Shown piece after piece: positions 33,257-42,113 of a stretch of DNA of 64,000 nt (within the stretch, counting starts at the first letter, position 1; each line of letters begins with the position of its first letter). The stretch spans positions 1,013,394-1,077,393 of the forward strand of contig CBDIBE010000012.1 in NCBI GenBank assembly GCA_965276815.1, given 5' to 3'. This DNA is from JAVVHH01 sp965276815. GTDB lineage: Bacteria > Pseudomonadota > Alphaproteobacteria > Acetobacterales > Acetobacteraceae. The position numbers were made by a program, and so were the translations under genes. Below the pieces are notes generated by a model, which did not search any database, was not told the origin of the DNA, and saw only the letters and a list, made by a program, of their open reading frames with translations.

Positions 33257-34351
33257 TTACATCTCGCTGTAATTGCCGTTGTGCCAGACGTAAAGCACGT
33301 AATCGGCGGTGGTGATGTCACCCTTCTTGTCGAACTTCAGGTCGCCGAGCACGCTGGGGAATGCCTGGCCGCTGTGCAGCACGTCGGCCACTTTCTTGGC
33401 ATCCGTCGTCCCTGCCTTCTTCACCGCATCGGCCCAGACCTGAACCGCGCCATAGGTGTAGAGGGTGTAGCCCTCTGGATCGATGTTCTTGGCCTTGAAT
33501 TCCTGCACGACCTGCTCGGCGCCGGGGCGCTTACGCGGATCGGAGGGGAACGTCATCATCGTGTTCTCGCCGGCCGGGCCGGCGATCTGCCAGAACTCGT
33601 TGGTAACTAGCGCGTCGCCGCCGACGACCGTCGCGTTCATCCCCTGATCTTTGGCCTGGCGCGCAATCAGCCCCGTCTCGGTGTGATAGCCGCCGATATA
33701 GATCACCTCGATGCCGGCCTGCTTCATGCGGCTGACGATGGCGGAGTAGTCGCGCTCGCCGGGGGTATAAGTGGCGAACATCGCCTCCGTCACCCCGTTC
33801 GCGTTCAGGTTTTTCTTGGTCTCCTCGGCCAACCCTTTGCCATAGGCGGAGTTGTCGTTGAGGATGGCGATCTTCTTCTCCTTGAAGTGATCTGCCAAAA
33901 ACTTGCCCGCAACCTCGCCCTGCTGATCGTCGCGGCCGCACACGCGGAACGTGTTCCAGGCGCCTTGATCCGTGTACGCCGGATTGGTGCTGGCCGGGCT
34001 GATCTGCAGGACGCCTTCTTCGGTGTAGACCTTGCTGGCCGGGATCGAGCTGCCGGAACAATAGTGCCCGGCGACGAAGACGACCTTGCGGCTGACCATT
34101 TCATTGGCCACCGAGACGGCCTGGCGTGGGTCGCAAGCATCGTCGCCGACCTCGAGCGCCAGTTGCTGGCCGAGTAGACCGCCTGCCTTGTTGATATCGT
34201 CGACCGCCTGCTGCGCGCCGGCCTTCATCTGGGCGCCGAATGCGGCATAATTGCCCGTCATTGGGCCAACGGTCGCGATACGGATTTGGGCATTTGCGGC
34301 GGCGCTGAGCGCGAACAGCGCGACGCCGGCCAAGAAGGTTCTGCGGAGCAC
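33257..34351 (-). CDS. Branched-chain amino-acid ABC transporter binding protein, LivJ/LivK-like
   Basis: Periplasmic binding protein of 364 residues with a Sec signal (LRRTFLAGVALFALSAAANA, cleavage before QIRIA). Family segments are GPMTGNYAAFG, the VAGHYCSGSSIPAS ligand loop, ISPASTNPAYT and AILNDNSAYGKG. Start GTG 34351 follows GGGAGAA. It is a lone gene here; livHMGF lie 24 kb away, so it may serve them or another system. Confidence 0.93.
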   Translation of the reverse strand: MLRRTFLAGVALFALSAAANAQIRIATVGPMTGNYAAFGAQMKAGAQQAVDDINKAGGLLGQQLALEVGDDACDPRQAVSVANEMVSRKVVFVAGHYCSGSSIPASKVYTEEGVLQISPASTNPAYTDQGAWNTFRVCGRDDQQGEVAGKFLADHFKEKKIAILNDNSAYGKGLAEETKKNLNANGVTEAMFATYTPGERDYSAIVSRMKQAGIEVIYIGGYHTETGLIARQAKDQGMNATVVGGDALVTNEFWQIAGPAGENTMMTFPSDPRKRPGAEQVVQEFKAKNIDPEGYTLYTYGAVQVWADAVKKAGTTDAKKVADVLHSGQAFPSVLGDLKFDKKGDITTADYVLYVWHNGNYSEM

Positions 34352-34510
34352 GGCTTTTCTCCCTTTATGGTTGGTCGAAGGCCGGTAACCTAAGCGGAAC
34401 CTCCTCGCCGGGGAAGCGGCCGTAGACGCAGGGGAGGATGTTGGAGCCGGAGCTCCGAGCTCCTGCCCCGGCAGCGGGCGATCATCACCGCCGGGTCGGG
34501 CGATCCAAAA

Positions 34511-34684
34511 TTAGCCGCCGCTGAGCGAGAGACGACCAGTCGAGGACCGGTGCCACGCCGCCCTGACCGGATCGGTCGCGCCGCCAACACCGAGCTTGTC
34601 AGCGGTCTCCGAAAGAACAGCCGTAGCCACGAACAGAGCGGACATGGCGACCAACACCCCGGCCAGCTTGCGAATTCCGCGCAT
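34511..34684 (-). CDS. Small exported hypothetical protein (57 aa)
   Basis: Begins at ATG 34684 with a textbook ACGGAGGA ribosome site a few bases upstream. It has an RGIRK basic start and one hydrophobic stretch (LAGVLVAMSALFVATAVL), then about 30 polar residues ending SLSGG. It is either a secreted peptide or a single-pass membrane protein. The family is not recognised. The ribosome site is the main reason to believe it. Confidence 0.5.
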   Translation of the reverse strand: MRGIRKLAGVLVAMSALFVATAVLSETADKLGVGGATDPVRAAWHRSSTGRLSLSGG

Positions 34685-34761
34685 GAAATATCCTCCGTGT
34701 TCCGAGACGATCATGGGCGAACTTAGTTTATAGAAAGTTAATTCGGCTGACTCGGCCGCAC

Positions 34762-35052
34762 TCAGCGGAAGAGAGAAGAAACAAGCCTATAGATAAGGTA
34801 CCAAAGCCCGACGGACACGACGCCCGTTATCATCCAGGCGGATGCGGGTATTGTCACGCGGGGCTTGAAGGGCGACCAGCCCCTCACCCGCCTGACCTGC
34901 CCGCCACCAATCGCGCCTGTGGCATCTTGGGCCACCGCTTCCCGGAAAACGCTGTCTCCCGGTGCAGCACCATCGCCTGCACCCGGATCACCCGAGCCGG
35001 AAAGCAGGGGGTCGGTGCCGGGCGGGGTGCGTTTTTGGTGCGTGTTCAACAT
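34762..35052 (-). CDS. Small hypothetical membrane protein (96 aa)
   Basis: A Gly/Pro/Asp-rich hydrophilic N-terminus (about 65 residues) is followed by one C-terminal membrane helix (WMITGVVSVGLWYLIYRLV), a tail-anchored layout. The candidate ribosome site lies almost against the ATG, so the start is doubtful. Not recognised. The 230 bases before it (35053-35282) are relatively AT-rich, with no gene I can support. Confidence 0.4.
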   Translation of the reverse strand: MLNTHQKRTPPGTDPLLSGSGDPGAGDGAAPGDSVFREAVAQDATGAIGGGQVRRVRGWSPFKPRVTIPASAWMITGVVSVGLWYLIYRLVSSLFR

Positions 35053-35282
35053 TCTCCGAGACCGCGCGAGGCCGTTCAGTACTACCGTGTGAGAGTTGTC
35101 ATTGGTTCGTTCCTAACCGTAACTGCGGAAAGTTTCGTATAAGCTAACGCGAACCCTGCGACTTTGTTGAACCTCAACCATGAGAGAATCATCAAAGCAG
35201 CGCGATAACTGCCGTCCTCATCGGGCGGCCGTGAGTGACAGTCAAGTAGATTCGTCTCCGGAAGGGCGATCTGGCAACGCTT

Positions 35283-35531
35283 TCAGCGCAAAGCCGGCAA
35301 ATCCGAGCCGCCGCTATCGGCGGAATCGTCCTCCTGAACCAGTCCGCGGATCGCCACGCGCAGTGGGTCGGCCGCATCCGCGGCAGCGAGCATCTGCTCG
35401 ACAGCGTACACCCAAGAGGTCATCGGCCCGCTCTCGAACGCGACATCGCCCTTTAGCCGATCCCGCCAGTTCTCGCCGAACAAGGCGGCGAGCATCGCGA
35501 CCACTCTAGGGTTCTTCGGCTCGTTTTCCAT
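35283..35531 (-). CDS. Small acidic hypothetical protein (82 aa)
   Basis: An 82-residue acidic, probably helical protein with Asp/Ser-rich tail and no signal or membrane segment. ATG 35531 is preceded by GGAGAGGACGC, a good ribosome site. It lies 57 bases downstream of the last permease gene of the second TauABC-like importer, so it may be at the end of that transcript. Family not recognised. Confidence 0.6.
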   Translation of the reverse strand: MENEPKNPRVVAMLAALFGENWRDRLKGDVAFESGPMTSWVYAVEQMLAAADAADPLRVAIRGLVQEDDSADSGGSDLPALR

Positions 35532-35588
35532 GCGTCCTCTCCTTTAGCCCGTATCGCTGCAGCGGGCGGCGGGACTGTCGTGCAGCCG

Positions 35589-36356
35589 CTATACCCCCGC
35601 AATCGCCTCAGGCAGCGGCGCGCCAAACCAGCGCCCGTACAAGCGCTCGGCGACCACAATCGCTGCATAGAGCGCGAGTCCGATCAAGCACAGCAGCGCA
35701 ATAGAAGCCAATACCAGCGCCGTCTCGCCGATCGAGGACGCAAACAGGATAATGTAGCCAAGCCCGCCCTGCGCGGTAACGAACTCGCCGATCGTCACTC
35801 CCAGCAATGTCATCGTCGCCGCCACCTTCAGCCCGGCGAACAAATGCGGCAGGGCATAGGGCAGTCTGATCCGCACCACCTCCTGGACCCGGCTGGCGCG
35901 CAGCGAGGCACAGAGCAGCAATGCGTTACGATCCGCCGAGAGCAGCCCGGCCACCCCCGCCACCGTCACCGGAAACAGCGCCAGGAATACGGCGAACACC
36001 ATCCGGCACGGCGTCCCGGTACCCAGCCAGACGATAAACAGTGGCGCCAGGGCGATTTTCGGCACGATCTGCAGCACCAGCAACCACGGCATTAGCATGC
36101 CGCGCAGCACTGAAGACGAGGCGATCAAGGCCGCAAGCAGCACACCAATGCCGGCCGCCAAAGAGAAGCCCTCGATCGTTTCTCCCGCGGTGATTGCAGT
36201 GTGCTGCAGCAATATATCGGGATGCGCGGCGATCGCCCGCAACACTGCCGACGGCGGCACCAGCACGGCCGTAGGTACATGCAACAGCGGAACCGCTGCC
36301 TCCCAGAAGGCGAGCACCAAGACGGCAACCAAAATCGCCGGTAACCAGTCCCTCAA
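35589..36356 (-). CDS. ABC transporter permease, TauC/SsuC-like (distal of two)
   Basis: A 255-residue permease with about six helices and an EAA loop around ASLRASRVQEVVRIRLPYALPH. Its TTG start at 36356 overlaps the stop of the other permease (TTGA). It is the last of four coupled importer genes on the minus strand. It is homologous to, but not a copy of, the neighbouring permease. Confidence 0.87.
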   Translation of the reverse strand: MRDWLPAILVAVLVLAFWEAAVPLLHVPTAVLVPPSAVLRAIAAHPDILLQHTAITAGETIEGFSLAAGIGVLLAALIASSSVLRGMLMPWLLVLQIVPKIALAPLFIVWLGTGTPCRMVFAVFLALFPVTVAGVAGLLSADRNALLLCASLRASRVQEVVRIRLPYALPHLFAGLKVAATMTLLGVTIGEFVTAQGGLGYIILFASSIGETALVLASIALLCLIGLALYAAIVVAERLYGRWFGAPLPEAIAGV

Positions 36357-37099
36357 GGCGCATCCGCCATGGCGCGCCGCAAGCCAATCTCAACCATCGT
36401 CACTGCGCCATACAAAGCGGCCCCAAGCGCGCACAGAATTGCGAGTGCGGCAAAGATCAGCGGCGTGTCGGACACCGAGGCGGCGTTCAGGATCGCATAG
36501 CCGAGCCCCGATTGCGCCGAAAGGAACTCGCCCACCGTAGCGCCGGTGAACGCCATGGTCGCGGCGACCCGGGCGCCGGCGAAGATGTATGGCACCGCGC
36601 CGGGCAGCCGCAAATGCCGGAACACCTGCCAGCGGCTAGCCCGGCACGCCAGCAAGAGCTGCACCGCCGAGCGATCCACCCGGCCAAACCCGGTCAGCGC
36701 ACCGATGGCGATCGGGAAAACGCTGACGAACATCGCGAACGCAATGCGCGACGACCAGCCCAGCCCAAACCAGGTGATGAACAGCGGCCCAACCGCCACT
36801 TTCGGGATGATCTGGAACAGCACGAGGTGCGGCTGCAGCGCTTGCCGCGCACTCGGCCGCAACGTCATCAACGCGGCCGTACCGACCCCGGTCACGCAGG
36901 CGAGCGCGAAGGCCGCAAGCGCCTCGCCGCTGGTCACGCCGGCATCGGCCAGCAGACCCGGCCACCGCTCCAGCAGCCGCTGCACCACCCCGCCCGGTGC
37001 GGGCAGCAACACCGCCGGAATGCTCCAAAAGCTGACAGCCAACTGCCACACCAGCAAAGCCCCGAGCGCAGTCGCAACCGGCAACGCGACCGACCTCAA
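36353..37099 (-). CDS. ABC transporter permease, TauC/SsuC-like (proximal of two)
   Basis: A 248-residue permease with about six helices and an EAA loop around ACRASRWQVFRHLRLPGAVPY. Its TTG start overlaps the ATPase stop and its stop overlaps the second permease's TTG start. Two dissimilar permeases with one ATPase imply a heterodimeric channel. Confidence 0.87.
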   Translation of the reverse strand: MRSVALPVATALGALLVWQLAVSFWSIPAVLLPAPGGVVQRLLERWPGLLADAGVTSGEALAAFALACVTGVGTAALMTLRPSARQALQPHLVLFQIIPKVAVGPLFITWFGLGWSSRIAFAMFVSVFPIAIGALTGFGRVDRSAVQLLLACRASRWQVFRHLRLPGAVPYIFAGARVAATMAFTGATVGEFLSAQSGLGYAILNAASVSDTPLIFAALAILCALGAALYGAVTMVEIGLRRAMADAP

Positions 37100-37887
37100 C
37101 GGCCAGACCCTTGCGCCACCGCGGCGCGCAGATGCGCGCAGATCGCGGCGAACTCCGGCGTGTCCGCCACCGTGCGGTCGCGCGGCCGGGCGAACGGAAT
37201 CGTCAGATCCTCGGCAATCACCGAAGGCCGCCGCCCCATCACCAGCACCCGGTCCGCAAGCAGCACGGCCTCGCGGATGCTGTGGGTGATGAACAGCGCC
37301 GACTTAGCGTAGCGCTGCCAGACGTCGAGCAGCAGGTCGCCCATATCGTCCCGGGTGATCGCGTCCAGCGCGCTGAACGGCTCATCCATCAGCAGAATAT
37401 CGGTGTCATGGATCAGCGCGCGGCAGATGGCCGCCCGCTGGCGCATGCCGCCGGAGAGCTCGTGTGGCTTCTTGCCCTCGAATCCCACCAGCCCGACCAA
37501 CGACAGCAACTCGCGCGCCTTGTCGCGATACTCGGCGCGCCGTAGGCGGCCAATAGTGATGGGAATCAGCACGTTATCCAGCACGGTCAGCCACGGCAGC
37601 AGCGTCGGGTCCTGGAACATGATGCCGGTCCGGGTCCGCGGCGCCTCGAGCTTCACGCCGTCAATGGCGATCTCGCCGCGGCTTGGCTTCTCGAGCCCGG
37701 CGCACATCATCATCAGCGTGCTTTTGCCGCACCCGCTCGGCCCGAGGATCGCCACGAACTCACCGCGCCCCACATCGAGGCTGACCTCGTGCACCGCCTC
37801 GATCGGGCCGCGCCTGGTTTGAAAGGTCTTGCCGACCCTGGCGACGGAAATGGCCGGCGTCACCTCGACCCGCGCCGCGTCGAGCAT
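37096..37887 (-). CDS. ABC transporter ATPase, TauB/SsuB-like
   Basis: ATPase of 263 residues with Walker A GPSGCGKST, Q-loop MFQDPTLLPWLTVLDNVL, signature LSGGMRQR, Walker B ILLMDEPFSALD and H-loop THS. Its ATG shares bases with the binding-protein stop (TGATG) and its stop overlaps the permease TTG, so the whole importer is one translationally coupled unit. Confidence 0.92.
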   Translation of the reverse strand: MLDAARVEVTPAISVARVGKTFQTRRGPIEAVHEVSLDVGRGEFVAILGPSGCGKSTLMMMCAGLEKPSRGEIAIDGVKLEAPRTRTGIMFQDPTLLPWLTVLDNVLIPITIGRLRRAEYRDKARELLSLVGLVGFEGKKPHELSGGMRQRAAICRALIHDTDILLMDEPFSALDAITRDDMGDLLLDVWQRYAKSALFITHSIREAVLLADRVLVMGRRPSVIAEDLTIPFARPRDRTVADTPEFAAICAHLRAAVAQGSGR

Positions 37888-38966
37888 CAGGAGACGAGTT
37901 TCCGGAACTCCTCGGCCTTCGCGTTGGCCTGCGTCCGTTCCTCGGGCGTGAGGTCGACGGCGCCGATGAACTCGTCGGTCATGACCTTGTCCGGCATCTT
38001 GTCGCCCGGCGAGGCGAGCGCCTGCATGACCAGCGCGGACATTTTGGTGAAGGTCGCCGGGTCGCTCCAGCCGAGCGGATGGCCTTCCCCCGCCTTGTCG
38101 AGCATCGCCACCTGGAACAGCCCGATGCCGAGCCGCGTCTGCTCGGCGCCTTGCGCGGCGAGCCCAATCTCCGGCACCGCCTTCATGAAAATCTTCAGCG
38201 CGGCGTCAGGGTCGAGCAGCACGAAGCGGGCGGCCTTCATCAACCCAGTGGTGATGCCGCGCACCGTCTCGGGGTCTGCCGTCAGGCGCGCCGCCTGGGT
38301 CATCAGCATGTTGCCGTAGAAGGACAGGCCGACCTGGCTGAACAGGATGAAGCGGATCGGCGTGCCGAGCGCGCTGAAGGTGGGGACCAGGGTCGGCGCG
38401 AGCCCGCTCACCGCATCCGCCTTGCCCTGGACGAACATGCTGTTGCGGACGTTCGGGTCGGCGGCGATGTGGTTGATCTTGCTGTAGTCGACTCCCGCCG
38501 CGGCCGCGAAGGCCGGCAGGAACGGATATTCGCCCGAGGAGGTGGTCGAGGAGATGGAGTGGCCGGCCAGGTCCTTCGCCGTCTTGATCGGCCCGTCCTT
38601 CTTCACCGCGATCCCCATCATCGCGTCGTAGCTGCAGCAGGCGATCTGCACGAGTGGCAGGCCCTTCGCCGCCTGCTGCAACCCGGCGGAGGCCACCGAC
38701 ATGCCAAAATCGAACCGCCCGGCACCGATCGCCTGTGCGGCCGCCACCGAGCCGGAGCCGCGCGACACGGTCACGTCCAGGCCGGCATCCGACCAATAAC
38801 CATTCTCGCGGGCGATATAGGCGATCATGTTCGCGCCTTCGGGCACCCAGGGCAGGGTGAAGCTGACCGATTTCGCCGCCCTGGCCCGGCGCGGCCGGGT
38901 CGCGAGCGCCGCCGCACCGGCCGCCAGGCCGAGCGCCGCCCTTCGCGTGAGATTGTCGTGCATCAT
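37887..38966 (-). CDS. ABC transporter substrate-binding protein, NMT1/TauA-like
   Basis: Periplasmic binding protein of about 359 residues with a Tat-type signal (TRRAALGLAAGAAAL and an ARA-AK cleavage-like site). NMT1-type segments are FTLPWVPEGANMIAYIARENGYW and GSGSVAAAQAIGAGRFDFG. It starts at ATG 38966 (two consecutive ATGs) after TAAGGAGG. It follows the amidohydrolase gene by 8 bases, so the imported solute is probably the amidohydrolase substrate or a relative, such as a pyrimidine-, triazine- or guanine-like compound (inference). Confidence 0.85.
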   Translation of the reverse strand: MMHDNLTRRAALGLAAGAAALATRPRRARAAKSVSFTLPWVPEGANMIAYIARENGYWSDAGLDVTVSRGSGSVAAAQAIGAGRFDFGMSVASAGLQQAAKGLPLVQIACCSYDAMMGIAVKKDGPIKTAKDLAGHSISSTTSSGEYPFLPAFAAAAGVDYSKINHIAADPNVRNSMFVQGKADAVSGLAPTLVPTFSALGTPIRFILFSQVGLSFYGNMLMTQAARLTADPETVRGITTGLMKAARFVLLDPDAALKIFMKAVPEIGLAAQGAEQTRLGIGLFQVAMLDKAGEGHPLGWSDPATFTKMSALVMQALASPGDKMPDKVMTDEFIGAVDLTPEERTQANAKAEEFRKLVS

Positions 38967-38974
38967 AGGCCTCC

Positions 38975-40462
38975 TTAATTGGCGAGCGGGAACGAGAACG
39001 GGCTCATCTCGGCGGCACTGCGGCCGAGCGGGTCCCAGCCCTGCCAACCCGCCCAGATCCGCTCGCCCGCCTCCTGCGCCTGGGTGCGCAGGGCGGCAAA
39101 GTCGACGCCCGGAATGCGACCGTCCTGCATCCGCACAACGCCATCGACGATCACCGTGTCCACGTCGTCGCCGATCCCGCAATCGATCAGGCTCTTGATC
39201 GGGTCGCGCACCGGGCCCATCCGCAGCGTGTCCCCGCCGTCCAGGCCGATGATGACGATGTCCGCCTTGGCGCCCGGCGCGATCCGGCCGAGATCATCCC
39301 GGCCCAGAGAGCGCGCGCCGCCCAGCGTGGCCGCCTCGAACACCTCGCCGGCGCTGGCCGCGCGCAAATTGCGGCTCGCCACCTTCCCGGCATAGGAGGC
39401 GTTGCGCATTTGCAAGATCATGTCGCGCGGATAGGTGTCGGTGCCGAGCGCGATGTTGACGCCGGCGCGGCGATAGGACTGCCAGTTGTCGAGGAAACGG
39501 CCACGGCGGGCGATGTTGACCGGGCAGTGCGAGATCGAGCAACGGTGCCTTCCCATGATCTCCAGGTCATGGGCGCCGGAATAGTTCACCAGCTTATTGT
39601 CGGCGGTGAAGTTGCCGTGGCCGATGTTCAGCCGGTCCGACATCAGGCCGACATGCTCAAGCAGCTCGATCGACGTCATCTGGTGCTCGCGGATGATGTC
39701 GAACACCTCATGGATGTTGTAGGCGGCGTGGATGGCGACGGGCAGGCCACGCTCCTGCGCCGCCTCGGCCGCTTGGCGCATCAGCGCCACGGTGCAGGTC
39801 TCGATCTCGCGCGGCACCAGGATCCCTCGCACCCGGTCATCCTGGTCGCCCTGGTGCCGCTCGATGAAGTCGAGCGCCAGCGCGAACTCGCGCTCGCCGG
39901 CCGCCTCGTCCAGCCGGCGCTCCAGCCTGCCGCCCTCGCCGCCAACCCAGCGGCCGCTGTCGAAGCCGGGGCCGAGATAGGCGCGGATGCCCAGCTCGCC
40001 GACCACCTCGAGCAGCGCCTGCTGCACCCGGAGCTGGCTGCCGAATTCGACGAAGGTGGTGATGCCGTTGCGCAACAGTTCGGCGATGGTGAAGCGCGCG
40101 TTGAGCTGCAGCGCCTCATGGGCGGCGTTGTCGTCAGGACGGACGTAGCGCACGTCGCCGCCGACCCGCGCGCCCTCGCGGGCGACGCTGATCTCCAGGA
40201 AGGGCTGGCCAAAATAGTCGGGGCGGCCGACGTCGGAGATCAGCCGGTGCGAGGCCCGGTGCCCGGAATGGACGTGGGTGTCGATGAATCCGGGGCAGAC
40301 GAGCTTGCCGCGCGCGTCGATCTCGCGGTCGACGGTGCCCTCGAAATGCTCGCCCGCGAACAACACCTTGGGGCCCTCGAACACCAGCTCGGCGTCGCGC
40401 CACAGCGTGTGGTGTCCGTTCTCGTGGCCGACGAGCCAGCTGCACGCGATGCGGGTCCGCAT
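38975..40462 (-). CDS. Amidohydrolase, AtzB/TrzN/guanine-deaminase-like
   Basis: Metal-dependent deaminase/hydrolase of 495 residues. Metal ligands: HVH in GFIDTHVHSGH, His in AIHAAYNIH, His in SHCPVN, Asp in GTDTYPRD. These residues match subtype III amidohydrolases acting on nucleobases, N-formyl compounds and s-triazines. The start is ATG 40462 with AAGGAGAGAAG. It is the first gene of the operon with the four-gene importer and sits 108 bases from the divergent PhnD-like gene. Confidence 0.85.
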   Translation of the reverse strand: MRTRIACSWLVGHENGHHTLWRDAELVFEGPKVLFAGEHFEGTVDREIDARGKLVCPGFIDTHVHSGHRASHRLISDVGRPDYFGQPFLEISVAREGARVGGDVRYVRPDDNAAHEALQLNARFTIAELLRNGITTFVEFGSQLRVQQALLEVVGELGIRAYLGPGFDSGRWVGGEGGRLERRLDEAAGEREFALALDFIERHQGDQDDRVRGILVPREIETCTVALMRQAAEAAQERGLPVAIHAAYNIHEVFDIIREHQMTSIELLEHVGLMSDRLNIGHGNFTADNKLVNYSGAHDLEIMGRHRCSISHCPVNIARRGRFLDNWQSYRRAGVNIALGTDTYPRDMILQMRNASYAGKVASRNLRAASAGEVFEAATLGGARSLGRDDLGRIAPGAKADIVIIGLDGGDTLRMGPVRDPIKSLIDCGIGDDVDTVIVDGVVRMQDGRIPGVDFAALRTQAQEAGERIWAGWQGWDPLGRSAAEMSPFSFPLAN

Positions 40463-40570
40463 CTTCTCTCCTTGGGAAGTCGCGACGGAGACACAGCAAT
40501 TCGCGTGCCAGCGCCCTTGGCGGCCCGAATCGGTGGTGCGATGGTTGGGGCGATAGGGATTTGGGATCAA

Positions 40571-41377
40571 ATGCCGCAAGCCAGCCTGCCGATGTATAAC
40601 CTGCCCGAAATGCAGGCGGAGAACGCCGCGTTCTGGCAGGCAATCCGCACGGAGGCGGGGCGGCTCGGTCTGACCGACCTGCCGCCCGCGCTGGATTTCG
40701 CGCGCAAGCCGGTGCCGGCGGAGATCGGGGCGGACACGGTGTTCACCCAGGTCTGTGGCTGGCCCTTGCAGACGATCTACCAGGGACAGGCCGTCGTGCT
40801 CGGCGTGCCGGTCTATGACGCGGCCCACTGCGCGGGACCGACCCATGCGGGCGTGTTCGTGGTCCGCCAAAAGTCTGGCTTCGGCACGGTTGCCGAGCTG
40901 CGGGGCTGCCATCTCGTGTTCAACAGCGTCCACTCGAATTCGGGGATGAATCTGCCGCGCCGGGTCATCGCCGAGCTGGCCGGCGGCGAGAAATTCTTCG
41001 CCTCGATCACCGAAACCCATAGCCAGCCGAGCAATCTGGAGCGCGTGGCGCGCGGCGAGGCCGATGCGACCTGCGTGGACTGCGTGACCTACGCGTTCTT
41101 CGCCCGGCACCGGCCGGCGCTCGCGACCCGGCTGCGCGTGCTCGCCGCGACGCCATCCACCCCGGCCATTCCGTTCGTGACCGCCGCCGTCACGGACCCG
41201 GCCATCAAAGCCGTGCTCGCCGAGGCGCTCCGCCGGGTCGCGCAGGAAGCGGAGTGGGCGCAAGCGCGCGCCGGGCTGATGCTGCTGGACATCGCGCCGC
41301 CCGAAGTTGCGGACTACCGCATCCCTTGCCGTTATGCCGACGAAGCGGCCGCGCTGCGCTACCCCGTCCTGCAGTAG
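40571..41377 (+). CDS. PhnD/SsuA/transferrin family binding-like protein without signal peptide
   Basis: A 268-residue periplasmic-binding-fold protein of the phosphonate-binding PhnD family. The LPMYNLPEM opening, TQVCGWPLQ, HAGVFVVR and the VDCVTYAFF segment are typical. No export signal is visible from either ATG 40571 or the longer ATG 40541, so it may be a cytoplasmic sensor or enzyme-like relative. Its 3' end is 4 bases before the prepilin peptidase gene, but that neighbour belongs functionally to the secretion locus. Confidence 0.78.
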   Translation: MPQASLPMYNLPEMQAENAAFWQAIRTEAGRLGLTDLPPALDFARKPVPAEIGADTVFTQVCGWPLQTIYQGQAVVLGVPVYDAAHCAGPTHAGVFVVRQKSGFGTVAELRGCHLVFNSVHSNSGMNLPRRVIAELAGGEKFFASITETHSQPSNLERVARGEADATCVDCVTYAFFARHRPALATRLRVLAATPSTPAIPFVTAAVTDPAIKAVLAEALRRVAQEAEWAQARAGLMLLDIAPPEVADYRIPCRYADEAAALRYPVLQ

Positions 41378-41381
41378 AGAT

Positions 41382-42110
41382 ATGGGCTGGATTTGGCCGG
41401 TGCTGGCCGCCCCCTTTGTGGGCAGCTTCCTCGGCGTGCTGATCCTGCGGCTGCCCGAAGGCAGGCCGGTCGCGCTCGCCCGCTCCGCTTGCGACCATTG
41501 CGGGACGCGGCTGTCCCCGATCGATCTATTGCCCCTGCTGAGCTACGCAAGGCTGCGCGGACGCTGCCGGCACTGCGGTGCGCCGATCGCGCCGTTCCAC
41601 TGGCAGGTCGAGCTTGCCGCGGTTGCCGTTGCCCTCTCGGCGCTGGCGGGCGGGACGGAGCAGCCCGGTCTCTGGCTCGATTGCGGGTTTGGCTGGACGC
41701 TGCTGGCCCTGGCCTGGATCGACTGGGACAGCATGCTGCTGCCGGATGTGCTGACCCTGCCGCTGATTCCCGCCGGGTTGCTGGTGACGCTGTGGTTGGA
41801 GCCGGAGCTGGCGACGGACCACGCGCTGGCCGCCGCGATCGGCTACACGGCGCTGCGCGGCCTGGCGCTGTTCTACCGGAAGGTGCGTGGCCGCGAGGGT
41901 CTCGGCGAAGGCGACGCCAAGCTGCTGGCGGCGCTGGGCGCCTGGGTCGGGCTCCAGCAACTGCCGCTCGTCGCGCTGATCGCGGCGCTGGCCGGGCTCG
42001 CCGCTTCGGTGCTGATGTGGCTGCGCGGCGGCGAGTTGCGGGCCTCGACTGCGATCCCGTTCGGGCCGTTCCTCGCCCTGGCCGGCTGGGTGGTCCGGCT
42101 TATGGGCTAA
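41382..42110 (+). CDS. gspO: Prepilin peptidase of the type II secretion system
   Basis: Membrane aspartic protease that cleaves and N-methylates pseudopilins, 242 residues. The cytoplasmic zinc loop has CDHC (Cys37, Cys40) and CRHC (Cys62, Cys65). Catalytic aspartates are in AWIDWDSMLLPD (about 114/116) and GEGD (178). There are about seven helices. It processes the GspG, H, I, J and K homologues encoded in the next 13 kb. It converges with gspG. Confidence 0.92.
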   Translation: MGWIWPVLAAPFVGSFLGVLILRLPEGRPVALARSACDHCGTRLSPIDLLPLLSYARLRGRCRHCGAPIAPFHWQVELAAVAVALSALAGGTEQPGLWLDCGFGWTLLALAWIDWDSMLLPDVLTLPLIPAGLLVTLWLEPELATDHALAAAIGYTALRGLALFYRKVRGREGLGEGDAKLLAALGAWVGLQQLPLVALIAALAGLAASVLMWLRGGELRASTAIPFGPFLALAGWVVRLMG

Positions 42111-42113
42111 CCG

